Source of the DNA: Breoghania sp.
GTDB lineage: Bacteria > Pseudomonadota > Alphaproteobacteria > Rhizobiales > Stappiaceae
Assembly: GCF_030066895.1 (NCBI RefSeq)
Contig: NZ_JASJAV010000002.1
Location: 248,001-312,000 of the forward strand
DNA: 64,000 bases
Reading direction: 5' to 3'
The notes under the pieces are model-generated. The model did no database searches. It saw only the letters and a program-made list of their open reading frames with translations, and was not told where the DNA came from. Shown in pieces: positions 21,832 to 32,416 of this stretch. The position numbers were made by a program, and so were the translations under genes. How positions within the stretch are numbered: the first letter of the stretch is position 1; the number at the start of each line of letters is the position of its first letter.

Positions 21832-22533
21832 ATGGTGCCGATGGCGAAACATGACGTCTTGGGCGTAATCAAGTTTCTTCAGGACAACAAGCAGCGCGAC
21901 GGAGAAGTCTCCTTGGGCGACGTCATGCGTCTTACGGAGGTGATGGCCGGCGACTTCAAGAGCGTCCTCCATTTGTACGCACCGTCCATGCGGCAGGAAT
22001 TCTAGGATATCGCGTCCGAGATCGCGCGGATGAAGCAGCACGTGGTGCATCTGCGCGCCGCAGACATGAAGCACAACCGCATCCCCGAGGCCGGGCGCGA
22101 GCTGGACGCCATCGTCGAGGCGACCGAAGAGGCAACGCAGACGATCGTGGCCGCGGCCGAAGAGATCATGGCCGCCGACACCACGGACACCGCCGCCTAT
22201 CAGTCGATGGTCGGCGACAAGATGATCTAGATCTTCGAGGCCTGCGCCTTCCAGGACATTACCGGCCAGCGCATTTCCAAGGTCGTCAAGATGCTCTCCT
22301 ACATCGATGAGCGCGTCTCGAACTTCATCGAGCGCCTTCGCATCATCGAGAACGAGGACGTGGAGATCGAGGAAACCGAGGACGAGCGGCGCGCACGCGA
22401 ACTCATCCTTCACAGCCCGCAGCACGCAGGCGAGGGTGTTTCCCAGGCCGATATCGACGCCATGCTGAGCGGCGATGATTCGGAAGGCTCCGCCGAATCC
22501 GATCAGGCGGATATCGACAAGCTGTTCGATTGA
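21832..22533 (+). pseudogene. cheZ: CheZ-like protein phosphatase, two in-frame TAG codons
   Basis: Homologous to the CheZ-type protein found beside cheY in alphaproteobacteria. N-terminal helix KHDVLGVIKFLQDNKQRDGE, then a long four-helix-type region ending with the hallmark FEACAFQDITGQRISKVV that carries the catalytic Asp/Gln (DITGQ). TAG occurs at 22003-22005 and 22228-22230, but there is no frameshift and the frame otherwise continues to TGA at 22531-22533. The C-terminal tail (SQADIDAMLSGDD, QADIDKLFD) is a CheY-binding-type peptide. Unless the TAGs are read through, the protein stops after 57 residues. Confidence 0.82.
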
Positions 22534-22578
22534 CGGCCCAAACCGACGGCGAAAGCCCGAACTCACCGACATTCGACG

Positions 22579-22612
22579 AAAAGGCCCCAGGCGCAGCGCG
22601 CAGGGGCCTTTC
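22579..22612. terminator. Bidirectional terminator hairpin
   Basis: AAGGCCCC ... GGGGCCTT stem flanked by A-rich (GAAA) and T-rich (TTTCG) sides, between the convergent cheZ-like gene and the HAD phosphatase gene. Fits a bidirectional rho-independent terminator. Confidence 0.75.
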
Positions 22613-22663
22613 GTGTATTCGGCGCAAGATCCCGGTTCACGGGGCCGTTGACGGCAAAGCGAT

Positions 22664-23542
22664 TTACCAGGAAAGCCGGGGCATTGCCGCGCGCGCCGAA
22701 AGCCCTTCGTCGGCGAGTCGTTCCTCGACGCGCCGGCAGTCGGGCATTTCGGCTGCGCCAAAATCGGCGGCGTGAATGCCCGCGGTGATGAAGAGGACGT
22801 CGAGCCCCTGCTGGCAGGCACCCTTGATGTCGGTCGGCAGACCGTCGCCGATGGCCAGCACCTTGGAACGGTCCTGCGTGTGTCCCGAAAGTCGCTCCAG
22901 TTCGCCGATCGCGCGGTCGTAGATTGGCTTGTAGGGCTTGCCGAGGATCTGCACCTTGCCGCCCATTTCGCCGTAATCGCGCGCCAGTGCGCCCGCGCAC
23001 CAGATTAGCGTGTTGCCGCGCTCAACGACCACGTCCGGATTGGCGCAGATCATGGAAAAGCCGCGGTCGATCAGATACTTAAAGCGCTCGTGATAGTTTT
23101 CCGGCGTCTCGGTCACACCGTCGTAGAGCCCGGTGCAGACGATCAATCCGCCATCCTCGGTCTTGGAAGCGTCCTCCACCAGGGTCAATCCCGTGCCCTC
23201 GTAGAGCGTGTAGTCGCGCTCCGGCCCGATATGAACGACCGTGTCGCCCGCATGGGCGGCCAGAAGTGCGTGGGTGACGTCGCCGGACGTAACGATGGAG
23301 TCGTAGGCCTCGCGGGCAAAGCCCAGACCGTCGAGCTGATCGTAGATCGGCGCGGACGGGCGCGGCGCATTGGTGATCAGAATGACCCGCCCGCCGCCTT
23401 CGCGAAACCGGGTCAGGGCATCGGCCGCACCCGGATTGACGCGCACGCCGTTATGCACGACACCCCAAACGTCGCACAGGATGCCGTCATAGTCGGATGC
23501 GATGGTCGAAAGTCCGGGAAGAAGCAGGCTGTCGGCGGTCAT
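22664..23542 (-). CDS. HAD-superfamily IIA hydrolase (TIGR01459 type)
   Basis: Sugar- or nucleotide-phosphatase-like HAD protein, 292 residues, intact. Motif I is ASDYDGILCDVWGVVHNGV, motif II VILITNAPRPS, motif III around LGKPYKPIYDRAIGEL, motif IV LAIGDGLPTDIKGACQQGLD. This subgroup is typically encoded near ribF in Hyphomicrobiales; here the chemotaxis pair lies between them. Substrate unknown. Convergent with the cheZ-like pseudogene, separated by a terminator. Confidence 0.9.
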   Translation of the reverse strand: MTADSLLLPGLSTIASDYDGILCDVWGVVHNGVRVNPGAADALTRFREGGGRVILITNAPRPSAPIYDQLDGLGFAREAYDSIVTSGDVTHALLAAHAGDTVVHIGPERDYTLYEGTGLTLVEDASKTEDGGLIVCTGLYDGVTETPENYHERFKYLIDRGFSMICANPDVVVERGNTLIWCAGALARDYGEMGGKVQILGKPYKPIYDRAIGELERLSGHTQDRSKVLAIGDGLPTDIKGACQQGLDVLFITAGIHAADFGAAEMPDCRRVEERLADEGLSARAAMPRLSW

Positions 23543-23731
23543 CGGGGCCCGGATCTGATAGGATGAAGGTCACAAAAGATTCGGCCGTCGGAAGCGGTCG
23601 TCCGCGTGTCGAGAGGATCTCGAGCTCGGCGGCCGTGCGGCGGCGTGCGGCACACCATAGTCGAACGACCGTCCCCCGCAAGTCCGCAATTACGGGCATA
23701 CGGGTCGTGTTCGGTGCATGGACCTCGCACA

Positions 23732-25696
23732 ATGGCAAACCCTCAGGAACTTGGCGTGGCAGTCAGGCAACTTTCAGAAACCGTCATCAATCGCATCGCG
23801 GCAGGCGAGGTGATCGAACGCCCGGCCTCGGTCGTTAAGGAACTCGTCGAGAACGCGCTTGACGCAGGGGCGTCTCGTATCGAGATCGTGACGGCGGCGG
23901 GCGGCAAGACCCTGATGCGCATCACTGACGACGGCCTGGGCATGACGGCCGCCGATCTGGCGCTCGCGGTGGAGCGGCATTGCACCTCCAAGCTCGCTGA
24001 AAACGACCTGATGGATATTTGCACGCTCGGGTTTCGCGGCGAGGCGCTGCCGTCCATCGGCGCGGTCGCCCGTCTGACCATCGCCACGCGCAACGAGAGC
24101 GAGCCGCACGGCTGGGAGATCAGCGTGGATGGCGGCGAGAAGAGCGAGGTCATGCCCAGCGCCTTGAACCGCGGCATGCGGGTCGAGGTGCGTGATCTCT
24201 TCTTCGCAACGCCCGCGCGGCTAAAATTCCTGAAATCCGACCGCGCGGAAACGGCGGCGATCACCGAGGTCGTCAAGCGCATCGCGCTTGTGCATCCCCA
24301 TGTGCGCTTCTCGCTGTCCGGTCCCGACCGTCGACAGCCGTTCGATCTTCCCGCCGCAACCGGCTCCGATGCCCGCCTTGTCCGTATCGGTCAGGTTCTG
24401 GGCTCCGATTTCGTCGACAACGCCATGGCGATCGAGGCGGAGCGCGAAGGCGTACGGCTCTCCGGCTTCGCGGGGCTCCCCACCTATCACCGCGCCAACG
24501 CCCTGCAGCAGTTCTTTTTCGTCAACGGTCGCCCGGTGCGCGACAAGCAGCTTCTCGGCGCGCTGCGCGGGGCCTATTCGGACGTTCTGGCGCGCGATCG
24601 CCATCCCATCGTCGTGCTCGATATCGATCTCGATCCCCATCAGGTCGACGTGAACGTCCACCCGGCAAAAGCCAACGTGCGTTTTCGCGACGGACAGCTG
24701 GTGCGTGGCCTGATCGTCGGCTCGATCAAGCGCGCGCTGGTGGAAGCCGGGCACCGCGCCTCCACGACCGGCGGGCACGAGGCGCTCGATTTCGCCCGGC
24801 CGAACGGCATTGATCCGCGCGGTCGCCCGACAGCGGGGTATTCAGGTGCGGGGGCCGGGTATCGCAGCGGCTATGTCACCCCGGCGCGGCCTTCAGGCGA
24901 TGCGCAGGACTGGCGCCTGTCCGCCTTCTGTCCGCTTCAGGGCGGGGCAGGCGAGGGGGCTGGAGCCGCCACGCTTGAGGCGGCGCGCGGAGACGTGGTT
25001 GCCATGTCATTTGGCGGCTCCGATCTTGCCGAGGAACAGGTTCCCTTTTCCGGTTTCAACGGGTTGTCGGCGGATACCCGCGCCGACGCCGCACCGCTCG
25101 ATCACGAAGTGGAGGCCCGGCCGCTGGGGGCTGCCCGCGCTCAGATCCACGCCAACTATATCGTCGCGCAGACCGAGGACGGTCTCGTCATCGTGGACCA
25201 GCACGCCGCGCACGAGCGTCTCGTCTACGAGCGGTTGAAGGAGGCGTTGGCGGCCAAGGGCGTGTCGAGCCAGATGCTGCTCATTCCCGAAGTGGTGGAA
25301 TTGCCCCAGGAGGATGTGAACCGTCTCCTGGAGCGCGCCGACGAACTGTCGGAATGCGGGCTCGTGCTGGAGGGATTCGGCCCCGGCGCGGTTGCCGTGC
25401 GCGCCTCGCCCGCCTTGCTGGGTGATACCGATATCCGGGGACTGGTGCGCGATATCGCCGACGACATCGCCGACATGAATGCGGCCACGCGGTTGTGCGA
25501 GCGGCTCGATCACGTCGCCGCCACCATGGCGTGTCACGGTTCGGTCAAATCCGGTCGCAGGCTCCGGCCGGAAGAGATGAACGCGCTCTTGCGCGAGATG
25601 GAGGCGACTCCGCTCTCGGGGCAGTGCAATCACGGCCGCCCGACCTGGATCGAGCTGAAGCTCGCCGACATCGAGAAACTTTTCGGCCGACGCTGA
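23732..25696 (+). CDS. mutL: DNA mismatch repair protein MutL
   Basis: Couples MutS mismatch recognition to strand removal. The GHKL ATPase domain has [26 protein letters not shown] and [16 protein letters not shown]. The transducer domain follows ([20 protein letters not shown]). The C-terminal dimerisation domain starts near [20 protein letters not shown]. It has [13 protein letters not shown] and ends with [13 protein letters not shown] and [13 protein letters not shown]. About 655 residues from ATG 23732, with no lesion. An intact mutL argues against a mutator phenotype as the cause of the pseudogenes, although mutS is not visible here. Confidence 0.97.
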   Translation: MANPQELGVAVRQLSETVINRIAAGEVIERPASVVKELVENALDAGASRIEIVTAAGGKTLMRITDDGLGMTAADLALAVERHCTSKLAENDLMDICTLGFRGEALPSIGAVARLTIATRNESEPHGWEISVDGGEKSEVMPSALNRGMRVEVRDLFFATPARLKFLKSDRAETAAITEVVKRIALVHPHVRFSLSGPDRRQPFDLPAATGSDARLVRIGQVLGSDFVDNAMAIEAEREGVRLSGFAGLPTYHRANALQQFFFVNGRPVRDKQLLGALRGAYSDVLARDRHPIVVLDIDLDPHQVDVNVHPAKANVRFRDGQLVRGLIVGSIKRALVEAGHRASTTGGHEALDFARPNGIDPRGRPTAGYSGAGAGYRSGYVTPARPSGDAQDWRLSAFCPLQGGAGEGAGAATLEAARGDVVAMSFGGSDLAEEQVPFSGFNGLSADTRADAAPLDHEVEARPLGAARAQIHANYIVAQTEDGLVIVDQHAAHERLVYERLKEALAAKGVSSQMLLIPEVVELPQEDVNRLLERADELSECGLVLEGFGPGAVAVRASPALLGDTDIRGLVRDIADDIADMNAATRLCERLDHVAATMACHGSVKSGRRLRPEEMNALLREMEATPLSGQCNHGRPTWIELKLADIEKLFGRR

Positions 25697-26107
25697 CCTT
25701 GCGTTCGTCAGGTTGACGCCGGTGCAAGCCTGTGGCGCGCGCGACACAAGAGCCGCCAAAACGCATTTTTCAGAGCGTGTATACAGGCGGAAACATGGCG
25801 GAAAACTGCGCAAAAGGTGACCCGCTACCATTTTTCACGGGCATCGAGATGGTGCAAACAGTGATACAGATCACCGGAACTTGCACGCGCCTGCTGCATT
25901 AATGCCGAAATGTCGGGTGTAGAAGCAGGCCGCGCATCCCTTGCAGGGATTCTCCCCCGACAAGGGCGGCCGACCGTTGGCCCCGTGATCGGTCAAGATA
26001 AGCTCGCTCTAATGTGAAATCCGATCGCGGTCGGTGTCGTGTTTGGTTAACTTCGTTCAGGTGATTCTGGTTTTTGAATGACGATGAAGAAATCTGGTAG
26101 GTTCCTA
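25697..26107. other. Intergenic, no gene seen
   Basis: About 400 bases between mutL and the L,D-transpeptidase gene. A short ATCCC-ttgca-GGGAT hairpin occurs near 25936-25950. Presumably holds the transpeptidase promoter; no coding frame recognised. Confidence 0.5.
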
Positions 26108-28606
26108 ATGACGTTCACGATACGCGGCCACCAGACGGCGCTTGTTTCCGCCCTGCTCGCCGGCGCGGTGATAACGGCCAGCCAACCCGCAGCCGCCCAA
26201 GGTGCGGACCGCTTCGCTGGGGCCCGCAGTGCCGAACGCATGCGCGTGGAAGATCAGGGCCGCGACTATCGCGATCCGCAGGATCATCGCGCACCGCGCG
26301 GCTATTGCGAAGAGCGTCGCGGCGGGGGCTTTTTTGGATGGGCCGGTTGGGGTAGCAACCGCGCCGATTACGATTACGACCGCTACGATCCCGAGCCGGT
26401 CAAGGCGCACGTTTCCAGCCCGCGCTATCTCACCTACAAACCGGATGAATTGGAGACGGTCTCTCTCGAGGTCCTGTCGCGCGCCGTGGCTGAGGCGGCC
26501 GTCAAGCGTCAGCAGGCGGCCGCGGAAGCGGAAGCCGAGCGCAAACAGGTCGCAGCCGATGCCGCAGCAACTGCTGCTGCCAAGGATGCCGAGGCGCAGC
26601 CCGAGAACGTCGCCGCAGCCGATGATTCCAGCCAGGGCGTGCAGCCTGAGCAGGCAGCCGCGAATGCCGGTGTCGCCGTCAACGACGCCGACGCTCAGGC
26701 CGGGAACGCGGAAACGACCGACGTCGTGACCGGTTCCATCGCCACTTCCGGTGATAATCCGAACGAGGCGACTGTCGCGTCCGACGATACGGCTTCCGAA
26801 GGTACGCCTGCCAGTGACGTGGTCGCTGCCGAGGATGCTTCGACCGATCCTGCCCCGCAGCAGGTGGCGACGGCCGACACCGGGACGGACGCAACCGCGA
26901 CCGATGCCGACACACCGGCGGCAGCGCCGGTTGTCGAGACCCCGGTCGATCCGAGTGCGCCCACGCCGTTTGAGCGCGATGCGAATACGCTCGCCTCTCT
27001 CAAGCTTCGCGCGCTGCCCCAGGTGATCGACGCCATCGAGGCGCACTACACCAAGCAGACGTCGTTTGTCTGGGTGAAGGACGGTAAGGTGTCCGACAAG
27101 GCGCTCGCCGCGATGAGGGTTCTGGCGGCCGCCGATACCGTCGGGCTCGATCTGAGCGACTACCGGGTGGAACTGCCGCACGATACCGTGGCGATGCAAG
27201 CCGCAGACGTGGAAGTGGCAAGCAACAACACGGGCAATGACGGCATTCTGTTCGATGCGGACGATACGCTGGGCGCATCCGGACTGAAGGCACGCACCCA
27301 CGAAAGCGAGCTGATGCGCTTCGAGATGGAGCTGTCCGCCGCCGTTCTGACCTACGCACTCGATGCCGAGCGCGGCCGTATCGCCCCCGATCGCATTTCC
27401 GAGTACCACGATCTGCCCCGTCACAAGGTCGACCTCGATGCGGTCATGACGGAATTTGCCTCGAGCGAGGATGTCGCGGCCGATCTTGAGGCGCGCAACC
27501 CGACCAGCAAGGAATTCAAGGGGCTGGTCGCGACCCTGGCCGAGCTCAAGGCATCGGATGCTCAGGCGACTGTCTCGATCGCGCCGCACACGCTCATCAA
27601 GCCGGGCGAGAGCGATCCGGAGATGGCGAACGTGATCAAGGCGATCAGCCTGAAGGCCTCGGACGATCTGAAGGCCGAGCATGTCGACACGTTCGACACC
27701 TATGACGGCGGCGAAACCTACACGCCGGAGCTGGTGCCTCTGGTCAAGGACTACCAGCGCGAAGCCGGATTGTCGGCCGACGGTGTGGTCGGTCCCAACA
27801 CCGTTCGCTCGATGGTCGGCATGACGAATGCCGCCAAGATCGAACGGGTGAAGCTCGCCATGGAGCGGATGCGTTGGCTGCCGCGCGATCTGGGCGATCG
27901 CCGCGTCTTCATCAACCAGCCGGCTTTCACCGCCACCTACGTGCAGAAGGGCCGCGATCCGCTGTCCATGCGTGTCGTGGTGGGCAAGAAGTCCAACCAG
28001 ACGAACTCCTTCTACGACCACATCGAGACGGTGGAATACAACCCCTACTGGGGCGTGCCCTACTCGATCATCGTCAACGAGATGCTGCCGAAGCTGAACA
28101 AGAACCCCTACTATCTCGACGATGCGGGATATGAGGTCACCACGGTCAACGGCCGCGAGGTCTCTTCCGCCTCCGTCGATTGGCGCGCTGTGGTCAACAA
28201 GCAGGAATCGATCAATGTCCGTCAGCGCCCCGGCCGCTTCAATGCGCTGGGCCAGCTGAAGATCCTGTTCCCGAACAAGCATCACATCTACATGCACGAC
28301 ACGCCCGCCAAGTCGCTGTTCAACCGCGCCAACCGTGCTTTCAGCCACGGCTGTGTGCGTCTGCAGGACCCGCAGGCGATGGCCGCGGCGGTGCTGGGCA
28401 AGGACAAGGCCTACGTGAACGAGCGGATCGCCGAGGGCAAGAACGAGGCGGATCCGGTGAGCGGGAACATCCCCGTCTACGTGTCCTATTTCACGGCTTG
28501 GCCGGACGCCAAGACCGGGACGGTTCGCTACTTCCCGGACATTTACGACCGCGACATGTACCTCTCCCGCGCCATCGAGGCGACGCGCGAGGCTCGTCAC
28601 CGCTAA
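26108..28606 (+). CDS. Murein L,D-transpeptidase, YcbB type
   Basis: Periplasmic enzyme forming 3-3 peptidoglycan cross-links. ATG 26108 is preferred because GGTAGG lies just upstream and it starts a clean signal peptide (ALVSALLAGAVITASQPAAA); ATG 26078 is possible. After a Gly/Arg/Tyr stretch comes a low-complexity Ala/Asp/Thr-rich linker of about 150 residues. Then a scaffold domain, a peptidoglycan-binding repeat (KDYQREAGLSADGVVGPNTV) and the YkuD catalytic domain with HIYMHDTPAKSLF and SHGCVRLQDP containing the active-site Cys. About 830 residues, larger than average because of the linker. Intact; followed by a strong terminator. Confidence 0.93.
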   Translation: MTFTIRGHQTALVSALLAGAVITASQPAAAQGADRFAGARSAERMRVEDQGRDYRDPQDHRAPRGYCEERRGGGFFGWAGWGSNRADYDYDRYDPEPVKAHVSSPRYLTYKPDELETVSLEVLSRAVAEAAVKRQQAAAEAEAERKQVAADAAATAAAKDAEAQPENVAAADDSSQGVQPEQAAANAGVAVNDADAQAGNAETTDVVTGSIATSGDNPNEATVASDDTASEGTPASDVVAAEDASTDPAPQQVATADTGTDATATDADTPAAAPVVETPVDPSAPTPFERDANTLASLKLRALPQVIDAIEAHYTKQTSFVWVKDGKVSDKALAAMRVLAAADTVGLDLSDYRVELPHDTVAMQAADVEVASNNTGNDGILFDADDTLGASGLKARTHESELMRFEMELSAAVLTYALDAERGRIAPDRISEYHDLPRHKVDLDAVMTEFASSEDVAADLEARNPTSKEFKGLVATLAELKASDAQATVSIAPHTLIKPGESDPEMANVIKAISLKASDDLKAEHVDTFDTYDGGETYTPELVPLVKDYQREAGLSADGVVGPNTVRSMVGMTNAAKIERVKLAMERMRWLPRDLGDRRVFINQPAFTATYVQKGRDPLSMRVVVGKKSNQTNSFYDHIETVEYNPYWGVPYSIIVNEMLPKLNKNPYYLDDAGYEVTTVNGREVSSASVDWRAVVNKQESINVRQRPGRFNALGQLKILFPNKHHIYMHDTPAKSLFNRANRAFSHGCVRLQDPQAMAAAVLGKDKAYVNERIAEGKNEADPVSGNIPVYVSYFTAWPDAKTGTVRYFPDIYDRDMYLSRAIEATREARHR

Positions 28607-28636
28607 GTACGGGACGTCCTGCGATGAAGTTGAGAT

Positions 28637-28660
28637 GAGGCGCCTTCGGGCGCCTCTTTT
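28637..28660 (+). terminator. Rho-independent terminator after the L,D-transpeptidase gene
   Basis: Perfect 8-bp stem GAGGCGCC-TTCG-GGCGCCTC followed by TTTT, 30 bases after the stop codon. Confidence 0.93.
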
Positions 28661-28689
28661 CGTTTCAGGACATGGAACGGGGCGACGGT

Positions 28690-29719
28690 TCTCCGAGGCG
28701 GGGAAGGGCGCATGCCCGGCTACGCCTCCCGTCTCGCTCAGGTGGGCCGTCACCGTGATGCGAGGGATGCGCGGGGACGGGGTGTACTTGATCGCGTTGC
28801 CGATCAGGTTCTGGAAGATCTGGCGCACAAGAAGCGGATCGCCCTTGGCGAAGACGTTCTCCACGTCGATATCGAGCGTGCCGTTGCGCGCGGCGACCGG
28901 CTGTTCGAACAGGTCCGCCGCCTCATGGATTGCATCGCCGATATTGATCGGGGGGGGGGGGTGCGAGGGGTCGTACTGGCTCATCTTGGAAAAGCGCAGC
29001 AGATCCATGACCATCGTGCGCACCTGTACCGACATCTTGCGCAACCGGTTTGCCGTGTGGCGGGCTTCCTCTATGTCGCTGCGGTCCATCCGCCTGTTCC
29101 AGAAGGTCGGTATAGACGGAGATTTTGCGCAGCGGCTCCTGAAGGTCGTGCGAGGCGATGTGGGCGAAGCGGCGCGGGCTTTCATTGGCCCGTTCCAGTT
29201 CCTCCGCCTTGGTTTCCATTTCCTGCGCACGCACGCTCATATGCGCGCGCAACTGATCCTGAACCCGAATGAGGTCGCGATTGGTGCGGCTGTGGCTGTC
29301 CACTTCCTCGATGAGCTGAAGATTGGCCTCGTGCAGCATCGCCGGACTGGGAAGGCGCAGCGCCCTGGGGATGACGAACCACGTCGCCACGACGGCCGCC
29401 GCCGAGGAGACGGCGGCGGTAATCAGCTTGACAACGGCTTCCAGACCGTAGATCGGCTCCCACAGGGTGATCAGGGAAAACAGATGGTAGTGCCGCACGC
29501 CAGAATGAATGCCGCGAACAGGGCGAAGATCCATTTACGGGCAAGGTCGCGGCGTTTGCGCACGAAGTAGAGCATCGCCACGGGGATTGAGACGTAGCAG
29601 ACAAAGATCAGAATGTCGGAATGATGTGCATGGCGACCAGATCGCTGCGCCATGTCAGGCAATAGCCATGCGGGGCCAACTGTGTCGTATGAAACAGTGT
29701 ATCTAAATAATTCAGCATC
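28690..29719 (-). pseudogene. Membrane sensor histidine kinase, multiply frameshifted and truncated
   Basis: The N-terminus starts MLNYLDTLFHTTQLAPHGYC and continues as a three-helix sensor of the ethylene-receptor-like kind (FVCYVSIPVAMLYFVRKRRD, KWIFALFAAFILACGTT). A coiled coil follows, then a HisKA domain with the phosphorylatable His in FAHIASHDLQEPLRKISVYT. The start of the ATPase domain is visible (VRQIFQNLIGNAIKYTP), but the G-boxes are missing, so the 3' end is deleted next to the terminator of the neighbouring gene. At least three frameshifts (near 29630, 29500, 29105). A run of 12 G at 28950-28961 encodes a proline stretch. Partner of the response regulator upstream. Confidence 0.82.
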
Positions 29720-29964
29720 TTGGCGGTTCCTCCCGGATGCGCGACAGGACCGCTCATGCCCGCTTCGCATGCCGAATATGACGTAACGGATATCTGAAAC
29801 GACGCGCCTCCGGTTCGTCATGATCAGTATATATCCGAAATAATAATAGTATATTATTACGATAAGCGCAGGTGAGAAGCCGATATTGAATTGTCTTTTG
29901 GAGGGATATGGGAGGGTTTTGAAGGAGATTTAAGGGTGTGTACGTGAAAATACGACACGTATAT

Positions 29965-30421
29965 TCACGTTATGTCGAGAATAACTGAAATCAGTTCCGA
30001 CATCTTCTGAAGGTTGTCGGATTTTACGCAAAACGGATTTCGTGCCGCTGGCAAGGGCGGCCCGATGGGTGTCCGGGTCGGAAGCGGTGGTGATCACGAC
30101 GACGTCGACCTTGTCCAGGATGTTTTGCGACACGCAATGCTGCAACACGCCCATTCCGTTCACGCCGGGCATGTTGAGATCGAGGAAGATTTTGTCGGGC
30201 AGGGTGTCGTCCAGAAGATTTCGGTCGATTTCACCGAGCGCTTCGGAGCCGGAGAGAACGAACGTCAGGTCCAGATTGACGCGTGCCGCTTCCTGAAGTC
30301 GTGCGATCGCCTTTTTCATCAGATAAATGTCATCTTCATCTTCATCTTCATCTTCATCTTCATCGTCATCGATGATCATGACCTTGTTCTGATTGGCGCT
30401 CTGTCTCTTCATGGGTAACAT
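29965..30421 (-). pseudogene. Response regulator (Rcp1-like receiver) with hexanucleotide repeat and C-terminal frameshift
   Basis: Single-domain receiver protein. The phosphorylation site is preserved in KIFLDLNMPGVNGMGVL and the following VVVITTASDPDTH. The acidic pocket is unusual: where relatives have DDDEDD, the sequence holds D-D-D-(E-D)5-D, encoded by a GAAGAT repeat at about 30331-30366. A frameshift near 30030 moves the true C-terminus (KSDNLQKMSELISVILDIT, TGA at 29965-29967) out of frame. Lies upstream of the histidine kinase pseudogene in the same orientation, so the two formed an operon. Confidence 0.8.
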
Positions 30422-30607
30422 TTTTCTGTTAGCCCTTATTCCCCTCCGGAGTTAATCCCGGCGTTTGACGTTTCTCTGTTGTCAGTAGATTTAAATTGGA
30501 AGTGTTTTTGGCATGTTATAAATATTGAATAAAAATTACCCTAGGTCAATATACGTCAAATTACAATAATTATTGGAATATTTTATTATGTTAAATATTT
30601 GATTCTC
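30422..30607. other. AT-rich intergenic island
   Basis: Strongly AT-rich, especially 30500-30605, in contrast to the GC-rich genes on both sides. It separates the two-component pair from the ABC transporter operon and probably carries the response-regulator promoter. No gene seen. Confidence 0.5.
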
Positions 30608-31369
30608 TCAGGTCTTCAGGCGCCAACCGGTGCGGAAGATCCACCAGATCGCGGTGAGACACAGAGCGAGGAACAGTCCGGTCATGGCGAGCGAGATTCC
30701 GACCGAGACATCCGCCGTTCCGTAGAAGCTCCAGCGGAAGCCGGACACGAGATAGACCAGCGGGTTGAACAGCGTCGCCGTGCGCCAGAAGGGGGGCAGC
30801 ATGTCGATGGAATAGAAGCTGCCGCCCAGAAACGTGAGCGGCGTGACGATGAGCAGCGGCACGAGCTGCAGCTTCTCGAAACTGTCGGCCCAGATGCCGA
30901 TGATGAAGCCGAACAGCGAGAAGGTGATCGCCGTCAGCACCAGAAAGGCGAGCATGACGAACGGGTGCTCGATCCGGATCGGCACGAACAGGCTGGCCGT
31001 GCCCAGAATGATCAGGCCGAGGGTGATCGACTTGGTCGCCGCCGCCCCCACATAGGCGATCACCACCTCCACGAAGGAGATCGGAGCGGACAGGATCTCG
31101 TAGATGGTGCCGACGAATTTCGGAAAATAGATGCCGAAGGCGGCATTCGTCAGGCTCTGGGTCAGAAGCGACAGCATGATGAGCCCGGGCACGATGAAGG
31201 CCGCGTAGGACACGCCGCCGATCTGATCGATGCGCGAGCCGATGGCCCCACCGAAGACGATGAAATAGAACGAGGTGGAGATGACCGGCGAGACGACGCT
31301 TTGCAGCAGCGTGCGAAAGGCGCGAGCCATTTCATAGACGTAGATTGCGCGTACGGCGTGAAAATTCAT
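30608..31369 (-). CDS. ABC-2 type exporter, permease subunit (YadH-like)
   Basis: 253 residues, six predicted transmembrane helices, intact. Typical ABC-2 segments: [20 protein letters not shown] near the N-terminus, [17 protein letters not shown], and [20 protein letters not shown] with the conserved [13 protein letters not shown]. Its ATG overlaps the stop of the ATPase gene by four bases (ATGA), so the pair is translationally coupled. Substrate unknown; relatives export drugs, polysaccharides or lipids. Confidence 0.92.
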   Translation of the reverse strand: MNFHAVRAIYVYEMARAFRTLLQSVVSPVISTSFYFIVFGGAIGSRIDQIGGVSYAAFIVPGLIMLSLLTQSLTNAAFGIYFPKFVGTIYEILSAPISFVEVVIAYVGAAATKSITLGLIILGTASLFVPIRIEHPFVMLAFLVLTAITFSLFGFIIGIWADSFEKLQLVPLLIVTPLTFLGGSFYSIDMLPPFWRTATLFNPLVYLVSGFRWSFYGTADVSVGISLAMTGLFLALCLTAIWWIFRTGWRLKT

Positions 31370-32292
31370 CGCTGGTTCCTCACCAGATTGACAAAGATCT
31401 CCTCCAGCGAACTCTGGCTGGTGGACAGATCCTTGAAACGGATGTCGTTTTCCGAAAGCACCGACAGCAGTCTGGTGATGCCGGTGCGCTCGCCCTGGCT
31501 GTCATAGGTGTAGATGAGTTCGCTGCCGTCTTCCCTGAGTTCCAGCCCGCGACCGACCAGCGCCTCGGGAAGCTCGGCAAGCGGGGCGAGAAGCGCCAGG
31601 CGAAGCTGCTTGCGCCCGAGCTTGCGCATCAGTTCCGCCTTCTCCTCCACCAGCATCAGTTCACCCTTGTTGATGATGCCGACCTGGTCGGCCATCTCCT
31701 CGGCTTCCTCGATATAGTGGGTGGTCAGGATGATGGTGACGCCCTGATCGCGCAGTTCCCGGACCACGTTCCACATGTCGCGGCGAAGCTGTACGTCGAC
31801 CCCGGCCGTCGGTTCGTCGAGAAACAGGATGTCGGGTTCGTGCGCCAGCGCCTTGGCGATCAGCATGCGCCGTTTCATGCCGCCTGACAGCGTCATCAGC
31901 TTGGCGTCGCGCTTGTCGTAGAGGCTCAGCGCCTTCAGTACCTTCTCGATATGGGCCGGGTTCTTGGACTTGCCGAACAGCCCGCGTGACAGGCTGACCG
32001 TCGCCCACACGGTCTCGAAGGAATCGGTGGTCAGTTCCTGCGGTACCAGCCCGATGATCGAACGGGCGGCGCGGTAATCGCGCACGATATCGTGGCCGCC
32101 GGCCAGAACCGTGCCGTTCGTCGGTTTGACCAGACCGCAGATGATCGAAATGAGTGTGGTTTTGCCCGCACCGTTGGGCCCGAGCAATGCGAAGATTTCG
32201 CCCTTCTCGATTGACAGATCTACCGATTTAAGCGCGGTGAAACCGCCGTCATAGACCTTTGAAAGTCCGGAAATCTCAAGTATCGCAGCCAT
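31366..32292 (-). CDS. ABC transporter ATP-binding protein (YadG-like)
   Basis: 308 residues from ATG 32292 ([17 protein letters not shown]). Walker [13 protein letters not shown], signature [15 protein letters not shown], Walker [15 protein letters not shown] and the switch His in [15 protein letters not shown] are all present. The C-terminal region beyond residue 220 is the accessory domain typical of ABC-2 exporters. Energises the permease encoded directly downstream. Longer upstream starts in the same frame lack family homology. Confidence 0.94.
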   Translation of the reverse strand: MAAILEISGLSKVYDGGFTALKSVDLSIEKGEIFALLGPNGAGKTTLISIICGLVKPTNGTVLAGGHDIVRDYRAARSIIGLVPQELTTDSFETVWATVSLSRGLFGKSKNPAHIEKVLKALSLYDKRDAKLMTLSGGMKRRMLIAKALAHEPDILFLDEPTAGVDVQLRRDMWNVVRELRDQGVTIILTTHYIEEAEEMADQVGIINKGELMLVEEKAELMRKLGRKQLRLALLAPLAELPEALVGRGLELREDGSELIYTYDSQGERTGITRLLSVLSENDIRFKDLSTSQSSLEEIFVNLVRNQR

Positions 32293-32416
32293 GAAAGCCT
32301 TGGATGGGTTTGGTGGGCTCAGGGTGCCCGTCTTCGTGTGGGCACATTTGGGGCTGCGGCGCACAAAGGCAATGCGTGAGGTTACGATTTCGAACCGATT
32401 GCTTGCCGACGTCTGC

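Noticed and set aside
26105..29230. Very long minus-strand reading frame (over 1000 codons)
   Set aside because: Most of it is antisense to the intact L,D-transpeptidase gene and has His/Arg/Val-rich shadow composition. Only its first part, around 28740-29110, is real, as a piece of the histidine kinase pseudogene.
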